Shown piece after piece: positions 50,483 through 58,661 of a stretch of 64,000 bases of DNA. The stretch is from Uruburuella suis (lineage in GTDB: Bacteria; Pseudomonadota; Gammaproteobacteria; Burkholderiales; Neisseriaceae): the NCBI RefSeq assembly GCF_004341385.1, contig NZ_SLXE01000014.1:1-64000 (forward strand), written 5' to 3'. The notes beneath the pieces were generated by a model. It ran no database searches, was not told where the DNA came from, and worked only from the letters and a program-made list of their open reading frames with translations. A program made the translations under genes and the position numbers. Every line of letters begins with the position of its first letter. Positions within the stretch are counted from its first letter, which is position 1.

Positions 50483-50863
50483 ATGATTTACGGAATCGGC
50501 ACCGATATCGTTGATGTGAAGCGGATTGAAAAGCTGTATAAAAAATACGGCCAAACCTTTGCCGAGCGCATTTTAAGCCCGTTGGAAATGCACGATTGGC
50601 CGGGCATCGGCCGGCCGGTGAAAGTGCTGGCCAAGCGTTTTGCCGCCAAAGAAGCCTTCGCCAAAGCCGTGGGCACCGGCATACGCGCACCGGTCACTTT
50701 TCACGCCATCAGCGTCGGCCACGACGAATGGGGCAAGCCTGAATTTATCTGCGCCCCCGAGTTGCAAAAATGGCTCGATAAAAAAGACATCAAGCATGTG
50801 CATTTGAGCATGAGTGATGAAGAAGATACGGTGGTGGCTTTTGTGGTGGCTGAGGCCGTCTGA
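50483..50863 (+). CDS. acpS: Holo-[acyl-carrier-protein] synthase AcpS
   Basis: Attaches 4'-phosphopantetheine to acyl carrier protein. 126 residues. Begins MIYGIGTDIVDVKRIE with the metal-binding Asp8, and the second signature is LAKRFAAKEAFAKAVG with the Glu ligand near residue 57. AAAGGAGAGAGC precedes the ATG. The stop belongs to a DUS (GAG GCC GTC TGA), giving the C-terminal EAV. Confidence 0.95.
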   Translation: MIYGIGTDIVDVKRIEKLYKKYGQTFAERILSPLEMHDWPGIGRPVKVLAKRFAAKEAFAKAVGTGIRAPVTFHAISVGHDEWGKPEFICAPELQKWLDKKDIKHVHLSMSDEEDTVVAFVVAEAV

Positions 50864-50884
50864 AAATATTGGCGGTAAATAAAC

Positions 50885-51688
50885 ATGAATCCAGATAAAC
50901 GTCCTTTGCTGCGCGTGGTGGCCGGTGTGCTGCTCAATCATCAAGGCGAATACCTGCTCAGCTCGCGCCCCGAGGGCAAGCCTTATGCCGGCTATTGGGA
51001 ATTTGCCGGCGGCAAGGTCGAGCCGTCTGAAAGCGAAACCGATGCACTCAAGCGCGAATTTGCCGAAGAGCTGGGTATCGCCATCCACCGTGCCATACCG
51101 TGGCTCACCAAAATCCATGCTTACGAGCATGCGCATGTGCATCTGCGCTTTTTTCGTGTGGCCGCCGAAGATTGGTCGGGTGAATTGCAGGCCAAAGAAG
51201 GGCAGCAATGGTCGTGGCAGAAGGCCGGCGATTTCACCGTGTCGCCGATGTTGCCCGCCAATGGCGCTTTGCTGAAAGCGCTGGCGGTGCCCACCGAATT
51301 GGCAGGCCGTCTGAACACAGGCTTGCGCGGCGAAAACAGCATGGGTGAATATCGCGTGGTGCCGTTTGACATGGCAGAGCCGCGGCATGCGCATGTGCTG
51401 ATCGAAGAGCGTGAATTGCGCCGCATCGGCAAGCTGCCGGCCGCCAAGAGCGTGTGGGTGGTGATGGATGAGGCAGCGCAATGGCCGCGCGTGCAAGATG
51501 CCGATGCGGTGGTGTGGCGGGTGGAAAATTTGGCCGCCGCCCAAGCGCTGGCGGCTGTGTTGGCGCAAGGCGTATCTATGCCGCTGGTGGTGTATGCTGC
51601 GCCTGATTTGTTAACGCAATACGGCGCCGCTTGGCGCGCAGCGGGCGCACACGCATTGGTGGCCGCCGAAGAAATTGCGCAAGTGTGA
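50885..51688 (+). CDS. MutT-like Nudix hydrolase fused to a ThiE-like domain
   Basis: 267 residues. The Nudix box GGKVEPSESETDALKREFAE is followed by ELGI (residues about 42-65) and fits GX5EX7REUXEEXGU. The N-terminal domain therefore probably cleans oxidised nucleotides such as 8-oxo-dGTP. From about residue 150 a second region (HAHVLIEERELRRIGKL to the C-terminus) is compatible with a thiamine-phosphate-synthase-like barrel. It appears too short and lacks clear catalytic motifs. An uptake sequence at 51305-51314 is read as GRLN. Confidence 0.82.
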   Translation: MNPDKRPLLRVVAGVLLNHQGEYLLSSRPEGKPYAGYWEFAGGKVEPSESETDALKREFAEELGIAIHRAIPWLTKIHAYEHAHVHLRFFRVAAEDWSGELQAKEGQQWSWQKAGDFTVSPMLPANGALLKALAVPTELAGRLNTGLRGENSMGEYRVVPFDMAEPRHAHVLIEERELRRIGKLPAAKSVWVVMDEAAQWPRVQDADAVVWRVENLAAAQALAAVLAQGVSMPLVVYAAPDLLTQYGAAWRAAGAHALVAAEEIAQV

Positions 51689-51700
51689 GGCCGTCTGAAC

Positions 51701-52141
51701 ATGTCCAAGCTTAGCCCTAAGCAAAAAATCTTGATTGCCGTGCTGCTGCTGGTGTTTGCCGGTGTGAAAATTGCGGCGCTTTTGTGGTGGCAGAAGCAGC
51801 AGCCGGCGCTCACGGTGCTGAGTGCGGCCGAATGCAATGTGCATGCGGGCTGCGCGTTGCCTAATGGTGCGGTGGTGAAATTCAGCGACACGGTGCAGGC
51901 CAAAGCGCCGTTTGATATCGAAGTGCGCGGCGTGGCGGCCGATGTGGCCGAAGTGTATGTGAGCTTCACCATGCAGGATATGGATATGGGTTTTAACCGC
52001 TACAAGCTCTTGCGCCAGGGCGACGGCACTTGGCGGGCGGCGCAAATCCGCCTGCCCATATGCGTGCAAAACCGGCATGATTATCTGGCCGATATCCACA
52101 TCGGCGGCAAAGTGTTTCAAGCGGCCTTTACCGCGCAATAA
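51701..52141 (+). CDS. Membrane-anchored periplasmic protein of unknown function
   Basis: 146 residues. A single N-terminal hydrophobic helix (ILIAVLLLVFAGVKIAALLWW, residues 10-30; signal anchor) follows a basic start MSKLSPKQK, placing about 115 residues in the periplasm. The soluble part has three cysteines (ECNVHAGC, PICVQN) and a beta-sandwich-like pattern. The start lies just after a DUS (GTGAGGCCGTCTGAAC). No family recognised. Confidence 0.7.
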   Translation: MSKLSPKQKILIAVLLLVFAGVKIAALLWWQKQQPALTVLSAAECNVHAGCALPNGAVVKFSDTVQAKAPFDIEVRGVAADVAEVYVSFTMQDMDMGFNRYKLLRQGDGTWRAAQIRLPICVQNRHDYLADIHIGGKVFQAAFTAQ

Positions 52142-52217
52142 CAAGCATCGGTTTTCAGACGGCCTGAATGGCTATACAATAAGCCGGTGCAACGATTTAT
52201 CAACAAGGAATACCATC

Positions 52218-52520
52218 ATGATCGGCAAAAAAATCTTTGAAGAAGTGTCGGCCAAATTGAGCGAAACCATCGCCAACAGCCCGGCCAAAGATGTGGAAAA
52301 AAATGTGAAATCCATGCTCGGCAGCGCGTTTAACCGCATGGATCTGATTACCCGAGAAGAATTCGACATCCAGCAGCAAGTGCTGATCAAAACCCGCACC
52401 AAGCTCGCCGAGCTTGAAGCGCGCCTGGCCAAACTCGAAGGCGGCAGCCCGCTCGAGCAGGTGGAAACCGTTGCGCCGGATGCGGATGAAGTAGAAACCG
52501 TGCCCGAGCAAAAAGACTGA
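52218..52520 (+). CDS. ubiK: Ubiquinone biosynthesis accessory factor UbiK (BMFP family)
   Basis: 100 residues from ATG 52218 (MIGKKIFEEVSAKLSETIAN). The amphipathic N-terminal helix and the C-terminal coiled coil (LIKTRTKLAELEARLAKLE) are characteristic of the YqiC/BMFP family. In E. coli UbiK works with UbiJ in the soluble ubiquinone biosynthesis complex. The acidic C-terminus is probably disordered. comM starts 15 bases after the stop. Confidence 0.88.
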   Translation: MIGKKIFEEVSAKLSETIANSPAKDVEKNVKSMLGSAFNRMDLITREEFDIQQQVLIKTRTKLAELEARLAKLEGGSPLEQVETVAPDADEVETVPEQKD

Positions 52521-52535
52521 GCCTGCTGAGCGCGC

Positions 52536-54029
52536 ATGTCTTTAGCCGTGATCTACAGCCGCGCTTTAAGCGGCATGCAAGCGCCGTTGGTTGAAGTGGA
52601 AGCCCACTTGGCCAACGGCTTGCCTGCGTTCAACATCGTCGGCCTGCCCGACACCGAAGTGAAAGAAAGCCGCGACCGCGTGCGCGCGGCGATTTTGCAG
52701 AGCGGCTTCGATTTTCCCGCCAAAAAAATCACCGTTAATCTTGCCCCCGCCGATTTGCCGAAAGAATCGGGGCGCTTCGATTTGCCGATTGCCTTGGGCG
52801 TGTTGGCCGCTTCCGGCCAGATTGCGCCCGATAAATTGGCGGCCTACGAATTTGCCGGCGAGCTGGCGCTATCCGGTGCATTGCGCCCGGTGCGCGGCGC
52901 CTTGGCTATGGCCTGGCAGGGCATGCAGGCGGGCAGGGCATTTGTGCTGCCCGCCGATAATGCCAAACAGGCCGCGCTGATGCAGGGCATTGCCGTGTTT
53001 GGCGCGGAAAGCCTGGGGCAGGTGGCGGCACATCTCAACGGCATCGAGCCTTTGGCACAAGCCTTGCCCGATATTCAAGAGCGGCCGTCTGAACACAAAC
53101 TGCCCGATTTGCAAGATGTGAAAGGCCAGCACACCGCGCGGCTGGCGCTGGAAATTGCCGCTGCCGGCGGCCACAGTCTGCTGATGATGGGGCCGCCGGG
53201 CACGGGCAAATCGATGCTGGCGCAGCGCCTGGCCGGCATTTTGCCGCCTCTGGATGAAGAAGAATTGATTTCTGTGTGGGCATTGCGCTCGTTGCTGCCG
53301 CAGCACCGGCAAGAATTGCAGCGCAGCCGCCCGTTTCGCTCGCCGCACCACAGCGCCAGCGCCGCAGCTATGGTGGGCGGGGGCTCCGACCCGCGCCCGG
53401 GCGAAATTTCATTGGCGCATCATGGCGTACTGTTTCTCGATGAATTGCCCGAGTTCGACCGCAAAGTGTTGGAAGTGTTGCGCGAGCCGCTGGAAAACGG
53501 CGAAATCCATATCTCCCGCGCCGCCCGCCAAGCTGTGTATCCGGCCAAATTCCAGCTGGTGGCCGCGATGAACCCCTGCCCGTGCGGCTATCTGGGCCAT
53601 CCGGTGAAGCCGTGTCGCTGCACACCCGATGCCGTGGCCCGCTACCGCAGCAAAATTTCTGGCCCTCTGCTTGACCGCATCGATTTAACCATCGAAGTGC
53701 CCAGCCTCTCCGCCGCCGAATTGATGCAGCAAGAAGCGGGCGAATCCAGCGCCGATGTGCTGGCGCGGGTAGAAGCGGCGCGTGCGCGCCAATATGCGCG
53801 CCAAGGCAAAGTGAATGCTGCTTTGAGCGTAACGGAACTGGACGGCGTGGCCGCGGTCAGTAAAGAGGCCGGCCAGGCCTTGGGCGAATTGTTAGAAAAG
53901 CTCTCGCTTTCGGCGCGCAGCTTCCACCGAATTATGCGGGTGGCGCGCACGCTGGCCGATTTGGCCGGCGATGAGGTGGTGGGGCGCAGCCATGTGTTGC
54001 GCGCAGTAAGTTTTCGTAGAGCTTTGTAA
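52536..54029 (+). CDS. comM: Mg-chelatase-like AAA+ ATPase ComM (YifB)
   Basis: 497 residues. The N-terminal Lon-protease-like domain (residues 1-170) includes VGLPDTEVKESRDRVRAAI. The AAA+ core follows: Walker A GPPGTGKS near residue 218, GVLFLDELPEFDRKVLEVLR as Walker B, and a zinc-like AMNPCPCGYLG. ComM is a hexameric branch-migration helicase that extends heteroduplex during natural transformation. That fits a genome dense in uptake sequences. A DUS lies inside the gene near 53084, read as RPSEH. Confidence 0.94.
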   Translation: MSLAVIYSRALSGMQAPLVEVEAHLANGLPAFNIVGLPDTEVKESRDRVRAAILQSGFDFPAKKITVNLAPADLPKESGRFDLPIALGVLAASGQIAPDKLAAYEFAGELALSGALRPVRGALAMAWQGMQAGRAFVLPADNAKQAALMQGIAVFGAESLGQVAAHLNGIEPLAQALPDIQERPSEHKLPDLQDVKGQHTARLALEIAAAGGHSLLMMGPPGTGKSMLAQRLAGILPPLDEEELISVWALRSLLPQHRQELQRSRPFRSPHHSASAAAMVGGGSDPRPGEISLAHHGVLFLDELPEFDRKVLEVLREPLENGEIHISRAARQAVYPAKFQLVAAMNPCPCGYLGHPVKPCRCTPDAVARYRSKISGPLLDRIDLTIEVPSLSAAELMQQEAGESSADVLARVEAARARQYARQGKVNAALSVTELDGVAAVSKEAGQALGELLEKLSLSARSFHRIMRVARTLADLAGDEVVGRSHVLRAVSFRRAL

Positions 54030-54147
54030 GTTTGCCGGCAGAGTGCGCAGAGCATGGCATAATTTGCTAAAATACACGGCCGGATATTTTCAGGCCGCCG
54101 CTTTTTTTCAGACGGCCTGTATTCAATATGACTATTAAGGTGTTTCA

Positions 54148-54897
54148 ATGAACATAAATAAACAACACGGCAAAGGCTTATCGGGCTTTATGTTGGGTTT
54201 GCTCTTGGCCACGCTGGTGATTGCCGCCATTTTGTTTTTCCTCAACAGAAGCAGCAAAGACAGCTTCAAGCAGCAAGAGCCGGTGGTAATCACTCCGCCC
54301 GTGCCGGAAATATTGACACCGAAAGAGAGCGCTTCTATGCCCGATCTGAGCGCCAGCAGCGCTTCTGATCTCGCGGCTTCGGGCGTGGATGTACTGGAAG
54401 GCTTTATTTTGGAACAAACCGCGTCCGAGCCGCAAACCGCGCCCGTGACACCTGCTGTGCCGGTTGCGCCGAAAGCGGAAAAGCCGGCCGCCAAGCCCAC
54501 GCAGCAACCCAAAGCGGAAGCCAAGCCCAAGCCTAAAACCAAGCCTGCGCCTGCGGCCAAGCCCTCACCTGAACAGATTCTCGACAGCGGCAGCATTGAA
54601 AAAGCCCACAAAGAGGCACAAAAAGAAGCTGCTCAAAAAGCCGAGCGCAAACCGGCACCGGCTGCCGGCGGCAACCTGATTTTGCAGATGGGCTCGTTTG
54701 GCGATCAGCAAAGCGCCGATGCGCAACGTGCTAAATTGGCGATGATGGGCGTGTCCTCAAGTGTGGTGCAGGCCACGGTAAACGGCAAAACGGTGTATCG
54801 CGTGCAAAGCGGGCGCCTGAGCCGTGCAGAAGCCGAGCGCACCCGCCAAACCCTGAAGCAAAACGGCGTGGACAGCCTCACCCGCAACGCCAACTAA
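54148..54897 (+). CDS. SPOR-domain membrane protein (FtsN-like)
   Basis: 249 residues. A short cytoplasmic start is followed by one membrane helix (FMLGLLLATLVIAAILFFL, residues 12-30). A long Pro/Lys/Ala-rich periplasmic linker (residues 80-165) follows. The C-terminal SPOR domain (about residues 172-245) has LILQMGSFGDQQSADAQRAK and VYRVQSGRLSRAEAERTRQ. SPOR domains bind denuded glycan at the septum, so a role in cell division is likely. Whether it is the FtsN orthologue cannot be settled here. Confidence 0.85.
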   Translation: MNINKQHGKGLSGFMLGLLLATLVIAAILFFLNRSSKDSFKQQEPVVITPPVPEILTPKESASMPDLSASSASDLAASGVDVLEGFILEQTASEPQTAPVTPAVPVAPKAEKPAAKPTQQPKAEAKPKPKTKPAPAAKPSPEQILDSGSIEKAHKEAQKEAAQKAERKPAPAAGGNLILQMGSFGDQQSADAQRAKLAMMGVSSSVVQATVNGKTVYRVQSGRLSRAEAERTRQTLKQNGVDSLTRNAN

Positions 54898-54936
54898 GCG
54901 CTGCTACGGCCTTGCGGTGCGGTAAAGGAGCGTGTG

Positions 54937-55353
54937 ATGACATTTGCCATTCTCGGCCTGGATCATGTGGTGCTGCGCATCCGCGACCGAGGCCGTATGC
55001 TGCACTTTTATTGTGATCTGCTCGGCTGCACGCTGGAGCGCGAGCTGGAAGATTTGGGGCTGATTCAATTGCGCGCCGGTGCGTCGATTATCGATTTACT
55101 GCCCATTGATAAGCCCTTGGGGCAGGCGCGGCAGGGTGAGCCTTTGCCGCAACATGCTAATCTGGAGCATTTTTGCCTGCGCATCGAGCCGTTTGACGAA
55201 GCGGCTTTGCGCCGCCATTTTCAGGCGCACGGCATGGCATTTGAGCCTGCCGAGGTGCGTTACGGTGCCGATGGTTTCGGCTTGTCGGTGTATCTCACCG
55301 ATCCGGAAGGCAATATTGTTGAATTAAAAGGGCCGCCGCAAAAGGCCGCTTGA
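54937..55353 (+). CDS. VOC (glyoxalase/bleomycin resistance) family protein
   Basis: 138 residues from ATG 54937, six bases after AAAGGAG. An in-frame GTG three bases earlier is too close to it. The paired beta-alpha-beta-beta-beta modules of the VOC fold are visible: LDHVVLRIRDRGRMLHFYCD at the start, with the first metal His, and HFCLRIEPFDEAALRRHF in the second half. VYLTDPEGNIVELKGP holds the Glu. Metal-dependent lyase or dioxygenase activity is plausible; the substrate is unknown. Confidence 0.85.
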   Translation: MTFAILGLDHVVLRIRDRGRMLHFYCDLLGCTLERELEDLGLIQLRAGASIIDLLPIDKPLGQARQGEPLPQHANLEHFCLRIEPFDEAALRRHFQAHGMAFEPAEVRYGADGFGLSVYLTDPEGNIVELKGPPQKAA

Positions 55354-55419
55354 AACTTAATCTAAACCCGTTCGCCGGCCATGAAAAGCGGCCGGCTGAT
55401 GCATACCAAAGGAAAACCG

Positions 55420-56118
55420 ATGAAACTGAAAACCGTATTTTTAGCCGCCGCTCTCGCGTTGGCTGCCAATGCCCACGCCGCTTTGGTGGAAGGGCAGGAT
55501 TACACTGTGCTGCCCAAGCCGATTCCTCAAGCTCAGGCCGATAAAATCGAAGTGCTGGAGTTTTTCGGCTATTTCTGCGTGCATTGCTACCATCTTGATC
55601 CGATTTTGCTCAAGCACGCCCAATCTTTCCCCGCCGACACTTATCTGCGCACCGAGCATGTGGTGTGGCAGCCGGAAATGCTGGGCTTGGCGCGCGTGGC
55701 CGCAGCCGTGAATCAATCGGGCTTGAAATATCAGGCTAATTCGGCGGTGTTCCAAGCCGTGTATGAGCAGAAAATCAATTTGGCCGATACAGCCACTTTC
55801 AAGCAATGGGCGGCGCAGCAAAAAAGCTTTGACGGCCAAAAACTGATTGCCGCTTATGATTCGTTCAGCAACCAGGCGCAAGCCAAGAAAATGGAAGAGC
55901 TGACCAACACCTATCAAATCAGCGGCACGCCCACGGTGATTGTGGGCGGCAAATATCAGGTGAAATTCACCGGCGATTGGAATGCCGGCATGAAAACCAT
56001 CGATGAATTGGCTGCCAAAGTGCGCAGCGAGCGCGGCATGAAAGCGCCGGCTGCCAAACCCGCAGCCGCCGCACTGAAAAGCAAAGGTGCTGCGCTGGCC
56101 AAAACGGCCAATAAATAA
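55420..56118 (+). CDS. dsbA: Thiol:disulfide interchange protein DsbA
   Basis: 232 residues from ATG 55420 (MKLKTVFLAAALALAANAHA). The signal peptide ends at AHA near residue 20 without a lipobox cysteine, so this is a soluble periplasmic form like neisserial DsbA3. The redox site is CVHC (Cys53, Cys56), typical of neisserial DsbA, and the cis-Pro loop is SGTPTV. It introduces disulfides into exported proteins; candidates in the window are the pilins, EptA and the Cys-rich lipoprotein. The C-terminal tail is Lys/Ala-rich. Confidence 0.93.
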   Translation: MKLKTVFLAAALALAANAHAALVEGQDYTVLPKPIPQAQADKIEVLEFFGYFCVHCYHLDPILLKHAQSFPADTYLRTEHVVWQPEMLGLARVAAAVNQSGLKYQANSAVFQAVYEQKINLADTATFKQWAAQQKSFDGQKLIAAYDSFSNQAQAKKMEELTNTYQISGTPTVIVGGKYQVKFTGDWNAGMKTIDELAAKVRSERGMKAPAAKPAAAALKSKGAALAKTANK

Positions 56119-56129
56119 GCAGTTGCATT

Positions 56130-56161
56130 TTCAGGCAGCCTTTCGGGCTGCCTGAATTTTT
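56130..56161 (+). terminator. Terminator after dsbA carrying a different uptake-like motif
   Basis: TTCAGGCAGCC and GGCTGCCTGAA form an 11-bp stem followed by TTTTT. The inverted arm reads AGGCTGCCTGAA, the uptake-sequence dialect described for Simonsiella rather than the AGGCCGTCTGAA used everywhere else here. Confidence 0.75.
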
Positions 56162-56234
56162 ACGCCCTGCGGCCGTCTCAACCGGCCGGTATCGGCATGT
56201 GAACTTGATTTCAACCATCCGGAAAAGAGCAAAA

Positions 56235-57029
56235 ATGAACCAACCGAAAATCATCTTTTTTGATATAGACGACACGCTTTACCGCAAAAGCACCGACACG
56301 CTGCGCCCCTCGGTTTTGCAGGCGATGCGCGCGCTCAAGGCCAAAGGCATCCTCACCGCCATCGCCACCGGCCGCACCCCGGCCGCCCTGCCTGCCAAGG
56401 TGCAGCAATTGATTGCAGAAGCCGAAATGGATTTGCTGGTGATGATCAACGGCCAATATATCCGCTATCAGGGCGAAGTGTTGCAAAAGCACCCGCTCAA
56501 GCAGACGCAAATCGCCGATATGCAGGTTTTTTTCGAAGAGCACAATATTCCTTATGCGTTTGTATCGGAGCAGACTATCGCCGTGTCGGAGCGGTTGCCG
56601 TGGGTGGAAGTGGTATTGGCTGAAATTCTGCCCGAGCATCCGATTGATAAAGATTATTTTAAAAAGCACGAAGTGTATCAAATGCTGGGCTTTTACCCGC
56701 AGCAGCAAGATGATTTGGTGGCGGCAAGAGCGCAGCAATCGGGCTTGAAAACCATACGCTGGCATGAGCAGTCGGTGGATATGCTGGATGAGCAAGGCTC
56801 GAAAGCGCGCGGCATTGCCACCGCCATTGCCCGGCTCGGCATCGATATGAAAGACGTGATGGCTTTTGGCGACGGCCTGAACGACATCGAAATGATGCAA
56901 ACAGTGGGCTTCGGCGTGGGCATGGGCAACGGCCGCCCCGAATTGAAAGCCGTGGTGGATTATATCTGCCCCACGGTGGAAGAAGACGGCGTGTTCAACG
57001 GCCTCAAAGCCTTGGGTGTGATTGATTGA
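56235..57029 (+). CDS. HAD-superfamily (Cof-type) sugar-phosphatase-like hydrolase
   Basis: 264 residues from ATG 56235 (MNQPKIIFFDIDDTLYRKS), with AAAAGAGC upstream. HAD motif I DIDDT contains the nucleophilic Asp. Motif II is IATGR, and motifs III/IV are in MAFGDGLNDIEMMQTVGFGV. The large C2 cap between motifs II and III places it in the Cof/IIB subfamily. These act on sugar phosphates or flavin phosphates; the substrate is unknown. Confidence 0.9.
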   Translation: MNQPKIIFFDIDDTLYRKSTDTLRPSVLQAMRALKAKGILTAIATGRTPAALPAKVQQLIAEAEMDLLVMINGQYIRYQGEVLQKHPLKQTQIADMQVFFEEHNIPYAFVSEQTIAVSERLPWVEVVLAEILPEHPIDKDYFKKHEVYQMLGFYPQQQDDLVAARAQQSGLKTIRWHEQSVDMLDEQGSKARGIATAIARLGIDMKDVMAFGDGLNDIEMMQTVGFGVGMGNGRPELKAVVDYICPTVEEDGVFNGLKALGVID

Positions 57030-57062
57030 GCGCTTAAACAATCGCAAGCAATAAAGCTGTTT

Positions 57063-57111
57063 AAAAGGCCGTCTGAAAAGTTTTCAGACGGCCTTTTTTC
57101 AGACGGCCTTA
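57063..57111. terminator. DUS hairpin plus a third DUS overlapping the kinase stop
   Basis: AAAAGGCCGTCTGAAAA pairs with TTTTCAGACGGCCTTTT, giving a bidirectional terminator between convergent genes. Immediately after, TTTCAGACGGCCTT overlaps the last codons of the minus-strand kinase gene. Confidence 0.75.
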
Positions 57112-58439
57112 ATCATGTGTACACACAATCCGCGCTCATCGGCATTGGCCAAATCCAGCCGCAAGCCGTGCAAATCGGCGATGCGTTCGACAATTGAGAG
57201 CCCCAAGCCGCTGCCTTGTTGGCTTTGACCGGGCGGGCGGTAGAAGCGCTCGCGGATGCGCGGCAGATGTTCGGCGGCAATGCCGGGGCCTTCATCGCAC
57301 ACGCTAAGGCCGTTGGCATCAAGTGTAAGGGTAACATGGCTGTTGGGCGGGCTGTAGCGGATGGCGTTGTCGAGCAAATTGCGCAGCATCAATTGCAGCA
57401 GCACCTCATTGCCCAGCGGCGGAAAAACCTGCCCGAAACCGCATGCGCATTCGAGCTTGAGCTGCACCCGTTTTTCACGCGCTTGCAGGTTGACGCTTTG
57501 CAGCGCCTGATGCCCGATGCGCTGCCAATCTATCGGCTGCGCATCGGGCAGCGCCTGCATGGGATCGAGGCGGGCGAGTGTGAGCAGCTGCTCGGTGAGA
57601 CGGTTGGCGCGGTCTATGCTTTCATGGATGTTGCCCAGATGGTGTTGCTGCTCGGCTTCATCGCTGCTCATGGCCAGCACTTCGGCCTGTACTTTCAGCG
57701 CTGCGAGCGGGCTGCGCAATTCGTGGGCGGCATCGGCGGTGAAGCGCTGCTCGCGCGCAAGGCTTTCGGCCACGCGTGCGAGCAGCGCGTTGAGCGATTG
57801 CACCAGCGGCAAGGTTTCAGCCGGCACTTGCTCCGACACGGGTTGCAGGCTTTGGGCGTTGCGCGCGGCAAGTTCGCCGGCCAAAAGATCGAGTGGCATC
57901 AGGCCGCGACGGATGCCGCGGGCAATCAGCCACAACAATAAGGGCAGCGATAAAAAGGTGAATGCAAACTGCACCCACAAAGCATTGGTGAGGGTGGAGA
58001 GCCGCTCTTTCAAGCGCTGCGACACGGCCACGGTGCGGCCGCTGTGTTCATCGTGCAGATAAAGGTAGCGCCAGGCGCTGCCCTGCCATGCGGCTCGGTT
58101 GTTGTGAAAGCCTGAGGCCGTCTGAAAGGGAATTTCCCGGCCATAGCGATCGGCCAAGAGCAGTGTGCCGTGTTTATCCCAAATGGCAAAGCCGTTGTTG
58201 CTGCTCTCGGCTCCACCGACCGGCGGCAAATCGGCCGTGCTGCCGGCGGCAGCCTGTGGCACTTGCATCAGCGAGCGGGCAAGCTGGTTCATTTGGCTGT
58301 CGGCGATTTCGTTGATTTCGTGCAGCGCCACCGCGGCGCTGGCCAAAGCAGTGGCCAGCCACAAAGCCAATAAGCCGCCGCTCAGATAGGCGAGCAGGCG
58401 GCGACGGATGCTGGTGGTGGCGTGTAGAGCGTTTTTCAT
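57099..58439 (-). CDS. Sensor histidine kinase, PmrB/QseC-like
   Basis: 446 residues. Membrane helices near residues 17-38 and 153-173 flank a periplasmic sensor of about 115 residues. A HAMP region follows, then the H-box FTADAAHELRSPLAALKVQ (His near residue 245), NLLDNAIRYSPP, DEGPGIAAEHLPR and GSGLGLSIVERIADLHG. An uptake sequence is read as FQTAS in the sensor. The gene ends AAG GCC GTC TGA, using a DUS as stop. Its regulator lies 222 bases upstream. Proximity to eptA supports a PmrB-like role. Confidence 0.9.
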   Translation of the reverse strand: MKNALHATTSIRRRLLAYLSGGLLALWLATALASAAVALHEINEIADSQMNQLARSLMQVPQAAAGSTADLPPVGGAESSNNGFAIWDKHGTLLLADRYGREIPFQTASGFHNNRAAWQGSAWRYLYLHDEHSGRTVAVSQRLKERLSTLTNALWVQFAFTFLSLPLLLWLIARGIRRGLMPLDLLAGELAARNAQSLQPVSEQVPAETLPLVQSLNALLARVAESLAREQRFTADAAHELRSPLAALKVQAEVLAMSSDEAEQQHHLGNIHESIDRANRLTEQLLTLARLDPMQALPDAQPIDWQRIGHQALQSVNLQAREKRVQLKLECACGFGQVFPPLGNEVLLQLMLRNLLDNAIRYSPPNSHVTLTLDANGLSVCDEGPGIAAEHLPRIRERFYRPPGQSQQGSGLGLSIVERIADLHGLRLDLANADERGLCVHMIKAV

Positions 58440-58453
58440 ACCAAGCCTGAAAA

Positions 58454-58640
58454 ATACAATGGATTAGATTTAAATTATTGATTCGGCAATTAAATATTGA
58501 ACATTTTCAGATGCCGGCAAACAAGCCATTGGCTTGTTGCCCTCTCCCACGGGAGAGGGAACAGGTTTCTGCTGCGGGTAAGAGGATGTGAATATTTAAT
58601 AATTAATTGCCGCATCTATAGATTGCTTTTTTGAATTGGT
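58454..58640. repeat. Repeat-like segment between the regulator and the kinase genes
   Basis: ATGGATTAGATTTAAATTAT resembles half a Correia end. GGCAATTAAATATTGAACAT (58483 onward) and ATATTTAATAATTAATTGCC form imperfect inverted ends of about 130 bp. Inside lies the hairpin CCTCTCCCACGGGAGAGG (58541-58558). A small mobile element is likely. It separates the two-component genes, which are otherwise usually adjacent. Confidence 0.45.
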
Positions 58641-58661
58641 AAATTGGTATTAGATTGGGCT

